A stretch of DNA of 64,000 bases from an uncultured Clostridia bacterium (GTDB lineage: Bacteria > Bacillota > Clostridia > Christensenellales > Aristaeellaceae): positions 1-64,000 of the forward strand of contig CAKUKM010000012.1 in the NCBI GenBank assembly GCA_934663595.1, given 5' to 3'. Position numbers and translations under genes: made by a program. The notes beneath the pieces are model-generated. The model saw nothing but the letters and a program-made list of their open reading frames with translations, was not told the origin of the DNA and did no database searches. Below are positions 16,446 to 24,085 of this stretch, one piece after another. Position 1 is the stretch's first letter. Each line of letters begins with the position of its first letter.

Positions 16446-17741
16446 TTATTCTACGCGGAGGCTGATATCGCCGTAGCTGGTTGTGGCTTCTACGGGGTTC
16501 GTTCCGCGGGAATCGGGCACGCGCACGTCGCCCAGCGAGGATTTTACGCGGAAATCGTAGCCGCCGGGCAGGTCGCGGAGCGTGCCGCGGATATCGCCGT
16601 TGGCGGTGGAGAGCACGACGCCGCATCCGCTCGCGTCGCGCACCGCGATATCGCCCGATTTGGTGCGCGCAATCAGCTCGCGACGGGACTGCGCGCGGTC
16701 GAGATGCAGATCGCCGCTCATTGCCGAAAGCTGAATCTGTTCGGCGGTAACGGACGCGATCGAGCAATCGCCGCTGGTGAGCGCGGCCTGGAACGCTCCG
16801 GTGAACGCGCAATCGCGGGCCTGCAGATCGCCGCTGACGGTTTTGATGGTGCACGGGCCGGCCTGCGCGTCGCGCAGCTCGACGTCGCCGCTGACGGTTG
16901 CGGCCTGAATTGCGTTTGCAGTGCGCAGCTCGGAAAGCTCGAGATCGCCGCTCACGCTTTCGGCAAACAGCGAATCGGCGGACAGATGCTCGAGCTTTAC
17001 TTCGCCGCTGCGCGTCTGAATGCGCGCATCGCCGGAAAGGGTCGCGTTCTCGAGGGAGATATCGCCGCTTGCGGTGTGGATTTCGGCATTTGCCGCGATG
17101 AAATCCTGCGCTTCCAGATTGCCGCTCGCGCTGGACAGCATTGCGTCGGCCGTGCAGTGAACGCCGTGGAGCGCCATATCGCCGCTCGCGCTGGACAGCG
17201 AAAGCATGTTCACGTTCTGATCGCTGATTTCGATATCGCCGCTCGACGTGCGCACGCTCAGGGACTCGACGCTGCCCGCGAGGCGCACCGTCAGCCGGCG
17301 GCTCGAAAGCATGTTGAAGAACGAGAACGGTTTTTCCGGCTTTTGGCGGATATAGCGGATCACCAGCGCGCCGTCCTGTTCGGACAGGCTGTAATCCTCG
17401 GCCGAGCAGTTTTCATACTGCAATTCGTAAGCGCCGTTTTCCGCGCCGGATTCGACGGTGATATCGCCGCTCGGGTCCTCGATGGACACGCTGCTGAGCG
17501 CGCGCGGCTGCGTCTGCTGCGGAACGGGCTTCGAGGCGTTCAGCTCGCGCCAGCTCTGCAGCACGCCGCGCGCAATGCTCTCCGGATCGCCCAGCGCCGC
17601 GACCGCTTCGGACTCGTCCATGCCGCCCTCCATGCGGTCGGCGATCATTTCGGAATAGTATTCGCGCGTGCGGTCGCGCTCTTCCTTCGGCAGGTTGTTC
17701 AGCTGCTGCGTCAATTCAAACAGAAAAAGTTCCTTCGTCAT
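16446..17741 (-). CDS. DUF1700 + DUF4097 beta-solenoid repeat protein
   Basis: 431 residues. Residues 1-75 form a helical DUF1700/HAAS-type domain (ELFLFELTQQLNNLPKEERD, GGMDESEAVAALGDPESIA). The rest is a DUF4097 beta-strand repeat region in which S-G-D/N-x recurs about every 20 residues at least eleven times (SSGDIEIS, ASGDMALH, VSGDLELS, VSGDVELR, MSGDLHLD, KSGDIAVR). No signal peptide and no membrane segment are seen, unlike many relatives that have a TM anchor between the parts. The start at 17741 has GGAGGG upstream and overlaps the padR 3' end by 26 nt. Role unknown; usually an envelope-stress module. Confidence 0.85.
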   Translation of the reverse strand: MTKELFLFELTQQLNNLPKEERDRTREYYSEMIADRMEGGMDESEAVAALGDPESIARGVLQSWRELNASKPVPQQTQPRALSSVSIEDPSGDITVESGAENGAYELQYENCSAEDYSLSEQDGALVIRYIRQKPEKPFSFFNMLSSRRLTVRLAGSVESLSVRTSSGDIEISDQNVNMLSLSSASGDMALHGVHCTADAMLSSASGNLEAQDFIAANAEIHTASGDISLENATLSGDARIQTRSGEVKLEHLSADSLFAESVSGDLELSELRTANAIQAATVSGDVELRDAQAGPCTIKTVSGDLQARDCAFTGAFQAALTSGDCSIASVTAEQIQLSAMSGDLHLDRAQSRRELIARTKSGDIAVRDASGCGVVLSTANGDIRGTLRDLPGGYDFRVKSSLGDVRVPDSRGTNPVEATTSYGDISLRVE

Positions 17742-18060
17742 TGCCTTCACCCTCCGCTTCGCGTTCAATGATCTGATAGGCGTGCATTACGGCCTTCCAT
17801 TCCTCCAGAAAATCGAGGATTCGCTGCCGCCCTGCATCCGTGATTTGATAGTATTTTCGCAATCGTGAATTGTGTTCCACCGAATAGACCGTGACCAGTC
17901 CGCCGCTTTCCAGCCGCCTCAGGATTGGATAGAGCGTCGATTCCGTGATTTCAATCAGCTCGCTCACGTCCTTGACCAGCTGGTAGCCGTAGGAATCTCC
18001 GCGCCGCAATACCGCCAGCACGCAGATGTCCAACAGCCCGCGCCTGAGCTGCGCATCCAT
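17716..18060 (-). CDS. PadR-family transcriptional repressor
   Basis: 114 residues. Winged helix MDAQLRRGLLDICVLAVLRRGDSYGYQLVKD with the PadR signature ESTLYPILRRLESGGLV and RKYYQITDAGRQRI, then a short dimerising helix. GGAGGC precedes the start. Upstream is a promoter with a perfect dyad over the -10, so it probably represses itself and the overlapping DUF1700/DUF4097 gene. This padR-DUF1700-DUF4097 pairing is a recurrent Firmicute arrangement. Confidence 0.93.
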   Translation of the reverse strand: MDAQLRRGLLDICVLAVLRRGDSYGYQLVKDVSELIEITESTLYPILRRLESGGLVTVYSVEHNSRLRKYYQITDAGRQRILDFLEEWKAVMHAYQIIEREAEGEGNDEGTFSV

Positions 18061-18081
18061 GTTATCGCCTCCGTTCGCATA

Positions 18082-18112
18082 ATACTATATCACACATAGT
18101 ATAATATGTCAA
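18082..18112 (-). promoter_or_regulatory. padR promoter with overlapping operator dyad
   Basis: On the minus strand, TTGACA (18107-18112), a 17-bp spacer and TATAGT (18084-18089). The perfect dyad ATACTAT-N7-ATAGTAT (18082-18102) covers the -10, so a bound PadR dimer would block RNA polymerase. Confidence 0.8.
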
Positions 18113-18132
18113 GAGATAAATGGGAATTTTTG

Positions 18133-18171
18133 AAATAAAAAACGCTCGAGGGGTTTGAAACCTCTCGAGCG
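18133..18171 (-). terminator. Intrinsic terminator of the aldo/keto reductase operon
   Basis: Long stem CGCTCGAG... closing at 18143 and 18171 with a short loop, followed on the minus strand by TTTTTTATTT. Confidence 0.9.
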
Positions 18172-18199
18172 AAATGAATATTGCAATTGGAAACGGCGC

Positions 18200-19336
18200 T
18201 CATTTGCCCATTTTCTTTGCGAAGGCGGCCAGGGCGTCGGGAATGTGAATCTGCTGCGGGCAGACCTGTTCGCAGCTGTGGCACGCGATGCACGCGGTCG
18301 GCTGCTTGTCCTCCGGAACGGCGGCGAGGCCCATTGCGGAGATGAACGCGCCGGAGCCCGCGGCCATGGATTCGTTGTACAGCTTCAGCAGCTCCGGAAT
18401 CGGCAGATGCATCGGGCAATGGCTTACGCAATAGTGGCAGCCCGTGCAAGGCACGGCCGTGCGGGCGATCATGCCGTCGGCAATGGAGAGAATCAGCTGC
18501 ATTTCCGATTCGGAGAGCGGCTTTTCGGTTTCGTTGGTCGCGATATTGTCCTTGACCTGCGCAAGCGAGCTCATGCCCGAAAGCGTCACCACGACCTCCG
18601 GCAGACTCTGCAGGAAGCGGAACGCCCAAGCGGGAATGCCCTCGTCCGGGCGCGCGGCCTTCAGGAGAGCTTCGTCCTCCGGGCGCAGCGAGGCCAGTTG
18701 GCCGCCGCGCACCGGCTCCATGACCCATACGGGGATATTCCATTCCTTCAGCAGCTCCAGCTTGCCCTTCGCATCCTGGAATTTCCAATCGAAGTAATTC
18801 AGCTCGATCTGGCAGAATTCCATGTCCTTGCCGTAGGCCTCCAGGAAGCGGCGCATGGTGGGGATATCGCCGTGGGCGGAGAAGCCCAGATGGCGAATGC
18901 GGCCGCTGCGCTTCTGCTCCATCAGGTAATCGTAGATTTTGTATTTCGGATCGAGATATGCGTCGATATTCATCTCGCACACATTGTGGAAGAGATAGAA
19001 ATCAAAGTAATCCACCCGGCACTTCTCCAGCTGGCGAAGGAAGATCGATTCCACCTTGTCCATGTTGCTCAGATCATAGCCGGGGAATTTCGACGCGAGA
19101 TAGAATTTCTCGCGCGGGTATTGGGAAAGAAATTCGCCCACGACCAGCTCGGAATTGCCGCTGTGATAGCCCCACGCGGTGTCGAAGTAATTCACGCCGT
19201 GCGATATGCAGTAATCCAGAATCTCGCGCGCCGCCGACACGTCGATGCGGCTGTCGTCGCCGTCCAGCACCGGCAGACGCATGTTGCCCATGCCCAGCGC
19301 CGAGAGCTTCAAGCCCTTGAATTCATTGTAAAGCAT
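18200..19336 (-). CDS. Aldo/keto reductase with C-terminal 4Fe-4S ferredoxin domain
   Basis: 378 residues. The AKR barrel (1-280) has MGNMRLP, Asp/Tyr in FDTAWGYHSGNSE, Lys in ASKFPG and His in FYLFHNVCE. The C-terminus carries two ferredoxin Cys sets, CTGCHYCVSHCP and CIACHSCEQVCP, each followed by Pro. Such fusions are anaerobe enzymes that likely exchange electrons with ferredoxin. The start at 19336 has GGAGGA eight nt upstream and lies inside the end of the upstream merR gene (14-nt overlap), so the two are translationally coupled. Substrate unknown. Confidence 0.93.
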   Translation of the reverse strand: MLYNEFKGLKLSALGMGNMRLPVLDGDDSRIDVSAAREILDYCISHGVNYFDTAWGYHSGNSELVVGEFLSQYPREKFYLASKFPGYDLSNMDKVESIFLRQLEKCRVDYFDFYLFHNVCEMNIDAYLDPKYKIYDYLMEQKRSGRIRHLGFSAHGDIPTMRRFLEAYGKDMEFCQIELNYFDWKFQDAKGKLELLKEWNIPVWVMEPVRGGQLASLRPEDEALLKAARPDEGIPAWAFRFLQSLPEVVVTLSGMSSLAQVKDNIATNETEKPLSESEMQLILSIADGMIARTAVPCTGCHYCVSHCPMHLPIPELLKLYNESMAAGSGAFISAMGLAAVPEDKQPTACIACHSCEQVCPQQIHIPDALAAFAKKMGK

Positions 19337-19742
19337 TGCCTGTTCCTCCTTCATGCTCCTTACAGTCGCGCTCCCACGACAGCACGCCCGTGCGCACCGC
19401 CGCTTCATAACGGCTCACCTTAAAGGAAAGCTTCTCAATCGCCGCGTCCAGCTGCGCGCGCTGCTGCTGCAGATCGAAAAGCACCTGCGCGAGCAGATCG
19501 CGCCGCTCCGCAAACGTCCTGTCTCCGGCCTGAAACAGGCGCACGTATTCGCTGATCCGCTCCACGGGAACGCCCGCGCTGCGCAGACAGACTGCATTCT
19601 CCACCCAGCCGACGTCCGTTTCGTCGTAATCGCGAATTCCGCTGTTCGTGCGGTGCACCGGCGGAATCACGCCGATCTTTTCATAATACCGAAGCGTGTC
19701 CGGCGTCAGATCGTATTTTTCGCATACCTGCTTAATGGTCAT
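19323..19742 (-). CDS. MerR-family regulator (AdhR-like)
   Basis: 139 residues. HTH MTIKQVCEKYDLTPDTLRYYEKIGVIPPV, wing RTNSGIRDYDETDVGWVENAVCLRSAGV, and a C-terminal coiled coil (QQQRAQLDAAIEKLSFKVSRYEAAV). It resembles MerR regulators that control aldehyde or alcohol reductases, consistent with the reductase downstream. The start at 19742 has GGGAGG upstream. Likely activates its own operon from the 19-bp-spacer promoter. Confidence 0.9.
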   Translation of the reverse strand: MTIKQVCEKYDLTPDTLRYYEKIGVIPPVHRTNSGIRDYDETDVGWVENAVCLRSAGVPVERISEYVRLFQAGDRTFAERRDLLAQVLFDLQQQRAQLDAAIEKLSFKVSRYEAAVRTGVLSWERDCKEHEGGTGNALQ

Positions 19743-19764
19743 CCGCTCGCCTCCCTCCGCATTC

Positions 19765-19795
19765 AGTATACAACATGGAGTTGACTCTAAGTCAA
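19765..19795 (-). promoter_or_regulatory. MerR-type promoter/operator of the merR-AKR operon
   Basis: On the minus strand, TTGACT (19790-19795), a 19-bp spacer and TATACT (19765-19770). The -35 is half of a perfect dyad TTGACT-TAG-AGTCAA (19781-19795), the type of site bound by AdhR-like MerR proteins. Confidence 0.8.
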
Positions 19796-19802
19796 TACTT
19801 CC

Positions 19803-19837
19803 GGATAAAAAAGTTAGCATGAGGGAAAACCTCATGC
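19803..19837 (-). terminator. Intrinsic terminator of the PAP2 operon
   Basis: GCATGAGG (19817-19824) / CCTCATGC (19830-19837) with a 5-nt loop; on the minus strand it runs into CTTTTTTATCC. Confidence 0.8.
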
Positions 19838-19846
19838 CAGTAATAG

Positions 19847-20377
19847 TTATTTGTGAATGCGCCTTGCCAGCGCGTTTACGCCCCGGTCGATCGCGAGTCC
19901 CAGCGCCACGGAGGCGAGCACGTCGCTCGGGAAATGCACGAACAGATACAGCCGCGAAAGCGCGATCAGCGCGGCCAGCGGCACGGCGATCCAGCCGAAT
20001 TTGCGGTTTGCGCGCGTCAGCGCCGCCGCCGCGATCACCGAGGCCAGCGTGTGCCCGGACGGAAACGAATAGTCCTTCGGCAAATCAATCAGCAGCGGGA
20101 CGTTCGGGTCCAGCCAGCAGGGGCGCGGCCGCGCGACCCAGTTCTTGAGCGCGACATTGCCGATCAGCACGCCGATTGCCAGCCCGCACAGCAGCCAGAG
20201 GCCGTTTTTGCGGTATTTTTTCGAGGCGAGCAGCGCCATTCCGCAGAGAATCCAGATTGCGCCCGTGTCGCCGAGATGCGTAATCAGCGGCATCAGCGCA
20301 TCCAGAAGCGAGCAGGAAAGCAGCCCGCGCAGGCCGTCCAGCAGCCGCCAGTCCAGATTTTGAATCCACTGCAGCAT
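19847..20377 (-). CDS. PAP2-superfamily membrane phosphatase
   Basis: 176 residues with about five membrane segments. The three phosphatase motifs are K-x6-RP in KNWVARPRP, SFPSGH and SRLYLFVHFPSDV. Members dephosphorylate undecaprenyl pyrophosphate or phosphatidic acid at the outer face of the membrane. AGGAGG precedes the start at 20377. It is last in a run of minus-strand envelope genes, which fits an undecaprenyl-phosphate recycling role, but the substrate is inferred. Confidence 0.9.
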   Translation of the reverse strand: MLQWIQNLDWRLLDGLRGLLSCSLLDALMPLITHLGDTGAIWILCGMALLASKKYRKNGLWLLCGLAIGVLIGNVALKNWVARPRPCWLDPNVPLLIDLPKDYSFPSGHTLASVIAAAALTRANRKFGWIAVPLAALIALSRLYLFVHFPSDVLASVALGLAIDRGVNALARRIHK

Positions 20378-20378
20378 G

Positions 20379-20822
20379 TCAGCCTCCTATAAATGCGAGT
20401 TTTACGCCGCTGGCCGCCAGCGTTACCACGATTCCCGCCGCAAGCACGCCCAGCACGATCGCCGGAAACGCCCGCTTGAACGGCAGATTCAGCATTGCGG
20501 CAATCAGCGCGCCCGTCCATGCGCCCGTGCCGGGCAGCGGAATGCCCACGAACAGCGCAAGGCCCCAGAACGCGTATTTCTGAACGGACGGCGTGCGCTT
20601 TGCGGCGTGCCGCTCCACCCAGAGCGCCAGATCGCCCAGCCTTCCGCCGCGCGCCTTCATCCAGGCGAGAATGCTGCGAATGAACAGAAGAATCAGCGGA
20701 ACGGGCAGGAGATTGCCCAGCATCGCTGCGCATGCGTCGCTCGCAATCGCGAACGGAATCGCGCCGCGCAGCTCGATGACCGGCACCATCGAAATCAAAA
20801 ACGTCTTAATCAGCGGCGACAT
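20379..20822 (-). CDS. Sm_multidrug_ex/COG2426-type small membrane protein
   Basis: 147 residues with four to five hydrophobic segments. ISMVPVIELRGAIPFAIA and LFVGIPLPGTGAWTGALIAAML are the conserved motifs of this putative small multidrug export family; actual function is unproven. Start at 20822, with a G-rich site (GGGGG) upstream and a 17-nt overlap with the preceding gene. The stop is 1 nt before the PAP2 start. Confidence 0.85.
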   Translation of the reverse strand: MSPLIKTFLISMVPVIELRGAIPFAIASDACAAMLGNLLPVPLILLFIRSILAWMKARGGRLGDLALWVERHAAKRTPSVQKYAFWGLALFVGIPLPGTGAWTGALIAAMLNLPFKRAFPAIVLGVLAAGIVVTLAASGVKLAFIGG

Positions 20823-21060
20823 GGCTTTTCCCCCTCGCAATCGCAAGGCCGATCAAGCTCAGCACCGCGCCCAGCGCCGCGAACGCCCCGGTTTGTGCGA
20901 GCGCCGCGTTCAGCTCGCCGCCGCACGGCTCCGCAAGGCCCGCAAAGCACGGCGCGTAATACCCCAGCTTCAGCCAATACGAGGAAATCAGGCAGATCGC
21001 GCTGTTGAGCGCCATGCCCGCCGCCGCGCCGCGCAAAGCGGCAATCAGGATTTTCTTCAT
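20806..21060 (-). CDS. Small two-TM membrane protein
   Basis: 84 residues: a hydrophobic N-terminal segment (ILIAALRGAAAGMALNSAICLISSY), a short loop containing Cys residues, and a second segment (TGAFAALGAVLSLIGLAIA). It loosely recalls the N-terminal half of DUF3021 proteins, but I am not sure. AAGGAGGA precedes the start. Cotranscribed with its neighbours. Confidence 0.6.
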   Translation of the reverse strand: MKKILIAALRGAAAGMALNSAICLISSYWLKLGYYAPCFAGLAEPCGGELNAALAQTGAFAALGAVLSLIGLAIARGKSHVAAD

Positions 21061-21072
21061 GGAAATTCCTCC

Positions 21073-21894
21073 TTAGAACCAGATACAATCGGACAGCTTG
21101 CGCTCGTGTCCGCCGGCGGGCTGATTCAGAATTTCGCCCTGGAACCACAGCTCGGTCGAGCCGCCGCCATCGAGGTTGATCGCCGTCTGCACGCCGAGAT
21201 TGACGAACATCGACTGCAGCGTCTGCAGCGAAATGCCCTCGGAATAGCCCGGCTGGCGGCCGTCGATGATGAGAATTACGTAGTGCTTCGGCGAGATCAT
21301 GCCGATCGCCGTGCGCGGTTCGCGGCGCGTATCGCGGGTGGAAATTACGTCGAAAGAAGAGGGGAATTCCACGGCATGGCCGTCCTGAACGAGCACCGGG
21401 CCGAATTCAAACGTATTCTGAACGCCCGATTCCTGCAGACGCTTCGCGAGTGCCTCCGGCGTTTCCAGAGTGCGATCGGACACGGTTTCAAACGAGCCGT
21501 CCGGCAGGATGGCCAGCATGTGGCGCGTGGTATCGTGCACGCGCAGCATCTCGCCGTTTCGGAGAATTACGCCGTAGCGATGGGTGCCGAAATCGTCGGC
21601 GTTGATCGCCAGCACCGCGCCCTCGCGCTGGGCCATTGTGGAAAGCGCCTCGAAGTCGCCCTGCGAAATGGCGGCGTGGAAGCCGGACGCATCCTGAATC
21701 TGCACGTCCACCGCAAAGCCGGCGGACTGGTCGCCGTAGATTTTCTTGATTGCGATCGAGCGCGCGGCGTCCTCATAGGAATAATCATAGGGCCCTTCAA
21801 AGCAGGGCGTTTCCCAGGTGCTCTCCTGCGCATAGGCCATCGTGGAAAGCGCCAGCATCAGCACGAGCGCCCAGAGAATCAGCTTCGTTTTCAT
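21073..21894 (-). CDS. Exported phosphodiester glycosidase-family protein (NAGPA/DUF2233)
   Basis: 273 residues with an N-terminal signal peptide (MKTKLILWALVLMLALSTMA, cleavage near AYA|QES). Domain hallmarks are AINADDFGTHRYGVILRNGE, AIGMISPKHYVILIIDGRQPGYSEGISLQTL and INLDGGGSTELWFQG. The family removes N-acetylglucosamine from phosphodiesters or acts on wall polymers, so it probably modifies cell-wall glycans. The start at 21894 has AGGAG nine nt upstream. First of four minus-strand envelope genes, divergent from a two-component system. Confidence 0.9.
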   Translation of the reverse strand: MKTKLILWALVLMLALSTMAYAQESTWETPCFEGPYDYSYEDAARSIAIKKIYGDQSAGFAVDVQIQDASGFHAAISQGDFEALSTMAQREGAVLAINADDFGTHRYGVILRNGEMLRVHDTTRHMLAILPDGSFETVSDRTLETPEALAKRLQESGVQNTFEFGPVLVQDGHAVEFPSSFDVISTRDTRREPRTAIGMISPKHYVILIIDGRQPGYSEGISLQTLQSMFVNLGVQTAINLDGGGSTELWFQGEILNQPAGGHERKLSDCIWF

Positions 21895-21973
21895 ATTGCT
21901 CAACTCCTTTGCAGTTTGTGGTTTCACTATACCGCGCGAAAATAAGAATTCCATGAGAATGCAAGAACAAATA

Positions 21974-22008
21974 TTTCTTATATTTTTCTTACATTGCCAT
22001 GCTATAAT
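21974..22008 (+). promoter_or_regulatory. Two-component operon promoter with OmpR-type direct repeats
   Basis: TATAAT -10 at 22003-22008 without a good -35. Just upstream, TTTCTTA occurs at 21974-21980 and 21985-21991, an 11-bp period typical of tandem OmpR/PhoB-family binding sites, which suggests activator-dependent autoregulation. Confidence 0.55.
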
Positions 22009-22039
22009 CGCATTGAAAACGGGAGAGAGGGCTTTGAAT

Positions 22040-22723
22040 ATGCGACTGCTTCTTGTGGAGGACGATACGGCGCTGCGGGAGATCCTCAGAAAGCGCCTGG
22101 TGCAGGAGGGCTACGCGGTGGACGCGTGCGGCGACGGCAGCGAGGAGCTGGAATACGCCGTCAGCGCGCCGTATGACGGGATCATTCTGGATATCATGCT
22201 GCCCGGAATCGACGGGCTGACGATCCTGTCCAATCTGCGCGCCCGGGGCATGGACACGGCCGTTTTGCTGCTGACGGCGCGGGACGCGGTGAATGATCGC
22301 GTGCGCGGACTGGACTGCGGCGCGGACGATTATCTGACCAAGCCGTTCGCCTATGAGGAGCTGTCCGCGCGGCTGCGCGCCATGATGCGCCGGCATGCGC
22401 CTTCGCGGTCGCCGGTGCTGCGCGTGGGCGAATTGGAGATTGACACGACCACGCGCAGCGTCCATCGCGGCGGGCGCGTCGTTTCGCTCACGGCCAAGGA
22501 ATACGCGCTGCTGGAATATATGATGCGCAACGCCGGGCAGGTGCTCACGCCCGGGCAGATTTACGATCACGTGTGGGATTATCAGGGCGGACTGGATTCC
22601 AATCTGGTGCCGGTTTATATCGGCTATCTGCGCGCGAAGATCGATCGCGGCGAGAATGTGAAGTACATCCAGACCGTGCGCGGCTTCGGCTATGTGCTCA
22701 GGGAGGAGAAAAATGCGGAATAA
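22040..22723 (+). CDS. OmpR-family response regulator
   Basis: 227 residues. Receiver domain with acidic pocket ED7-D9, phosphoacceptor Asp51 (GIILDIMLPG), Thr/Lys switch (LLLTARD, YLTKPF), then a winged-helix effector (LTAKEYALLEYMMRNAGQVLTPGQIYDHVW to YIQTVRGFGYVL). Start at 22040 placed nine nt after GAGAGAGG. The stop overlaps the kinase start, so both are made together. Likely targets are the adjacent glycosyltransferase and envelope genes (inference). Confidence 0.95.
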   Translation: MRLLLVEDDTALREILRKRLVQEGYAVDACGDGSEELEYAVSAPYDGIILDIMLPGIDGLTILSNLRARGMDTAVLLLTARDAVNDRVRGLDCGADDYLTKPFAYEELSARLRAMMRRHAPSRSPVLRVGELEIDTTTRSVHRGGRVVSLTAKEYALLEYMMRNAGQVLTPGQIYDHVWDYQGGLDSNLVPVYIGYLRAKIDRGENVKYIQTVRGFGYVLREEKNAE

Positions 22724-24065
22724 GCTCACGCTGCGCGTCAAGATGGCGCTGTGGTTTACCGGATCGGTGCTGGTGGTTACGGCTTTGTTCTTCAGCGCCA
22801 TGTATTTCACCACGCGCGCAAAGCTGAACGGCATGCTCCGCGACGACCTTTCGCTGGCGCTGGAGCAGCTCTCTTCGCAGGTGGAGCGCGAAAACGGCTA
22901 TCTCATCTTCGAGGATGAAACGCCGGTCAAGTCGGGAATCAGCTATTATATTATGGAGGAAAACGGCAGCGAGCTCGCCTCCCGCGGCGAGGACATTGCG
23001 CTGTTTGATACCGTGCCGGTGCGCGAGGGCGAATTTACGCGCGCGCATCGCGGCGAAGAAGACTGGCTGCTGCTGGATTCCGCGCCGATTGTGGTCGAGG
23101 GCGAGGGCGTGCGCATTCGCGTGGCGACCCCGCGCGCGCAGGTGCGGCAGACGCTGGGCGTATTCAAGGCGATTTTCCTCTTCGGCGTGCCGGTCATGAC
23201 GGCGCTGGCGGCGCTGATCGGGTTCCAGATCGCCCGGCGGTCGCTTTCGCCGATTCACCGGATCATCGCGTGCGCCAATGAGATTGCCGGCGGCGATCTG
23301 GCGCGGCGCGTGCCCGAGGAACCGACGGCCGACGAGCTGGGCGAGCTGACGCGGACGCTGAATCGAATGCTGGCCTCGCTGGAGGATTCCTTCCGGCGCG
23401 AGCGGCGATTTGCCTCGGACGCGTCGCACGAGCTGCGCACGCCGGTGGCGGTGATTCTGGCGTATACCGAAAGCCTGCTGGCGGACGGGGCGCTTTCCGG
23501 CGAGGCGCGCGAGCGGGCGGAGACCATATTGAACGAATGCCGGAGAATGCAGCGCATGATCGACCAGATGCTGACGCTGGTGCGCGGGCAGGAGGGCCGC
23601 TATCCGGTCACGATGGAGAATATCTGCTTAAACGACGTGTTCGACGGCGTGGCGATGGTGCTGGAGCCGATTGCCGCGCAGCGCGAGATTCATACGCATT
23701 TCGATCTGGACGGGCGAATTGAGCTGATTGCCGACCAGAGCCTGATTACGCAGCTTCTGCTGAATCTGACCGAGAACGCCGTGAAATACGGCAAAAAGGG
23801 CGGCGACGTATGGGTGAACGCCGCGCGGGACGGCGAAAGCGTGCGCCTGACCGTGACCGACAATGGAATCGGCGTCAGCCGCGAAAACCTGAATCACATA
23901 TTCGAGCGGTTTTTCCGCGCCGATACGGCGCGCGACCGCAGTGGAACCGGCCTCGGCCTGTCCATCGCGCAGTGGATCGTGAATCTCCATGGCGGAACGA
24001 TTCGCGCCGAAAGCGAGCCGGACGTCGGCACCCGATTTACCGTAACGCTGCCCGTAAGAACCTGA
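22713..24065 (+). CDS. Membrane sensor histidine kinase
   Basis: 450 residues. TM1 about 10-32, an extracytoplasmic sensor of about 120 residues, TM2 about 150-175 (AIFLFGVPVMTALAALIGFQI), HAMP, HisKA with His239 (ASHELRTPVAVILAYTESLL), and an ATPase domain with NLTENAVKYGK, DNGIGVS and GTGLGLSIAQWIVNLHGG. GGGAGG precedes the start. The sensor shows no known domain; the signal is unknown. Confidence 0.95.
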   Translation: MRNKLTLRVKMALWFTGSVLVVTALFFSAMYFTTRAKLNGMLRDDLSLALEQLSSQVERENGYLIFEDETPVKSGISYYIMEENGSELASRGEDIALFDTVPVREGEFTRAHRGEEDWLLLDSAPIVVEGEGVRIRVATPRAQVRQTLGVFKAIFLFGVPVMTALAALIGFQIARRSLSPIHRIIACANEIAGGDLARRVPEEPTADELGELTRTLNRMLASLEDSFRRERRFASDASHELRTPVAVILAYTESLLADGALSGEARERAETILNECRRMQRMIDQMLTLVRGQEGRYPVTMENICLNDVFDGVAMVLEPIAAQREIHTHFDLDGRIELIADQSLITQLLLNLTENAVKYGKKGGDVWVNAARDGESVRLTVTDNGIGVSRENLNHIFERFFRADTARDRSGTGLGLSIAQWIVNLHGGTIRAESEPDVGTRFTVTLPVRT

Positions 24066-24085
24066 TTGCGGAAAGGAAAGTTTCC

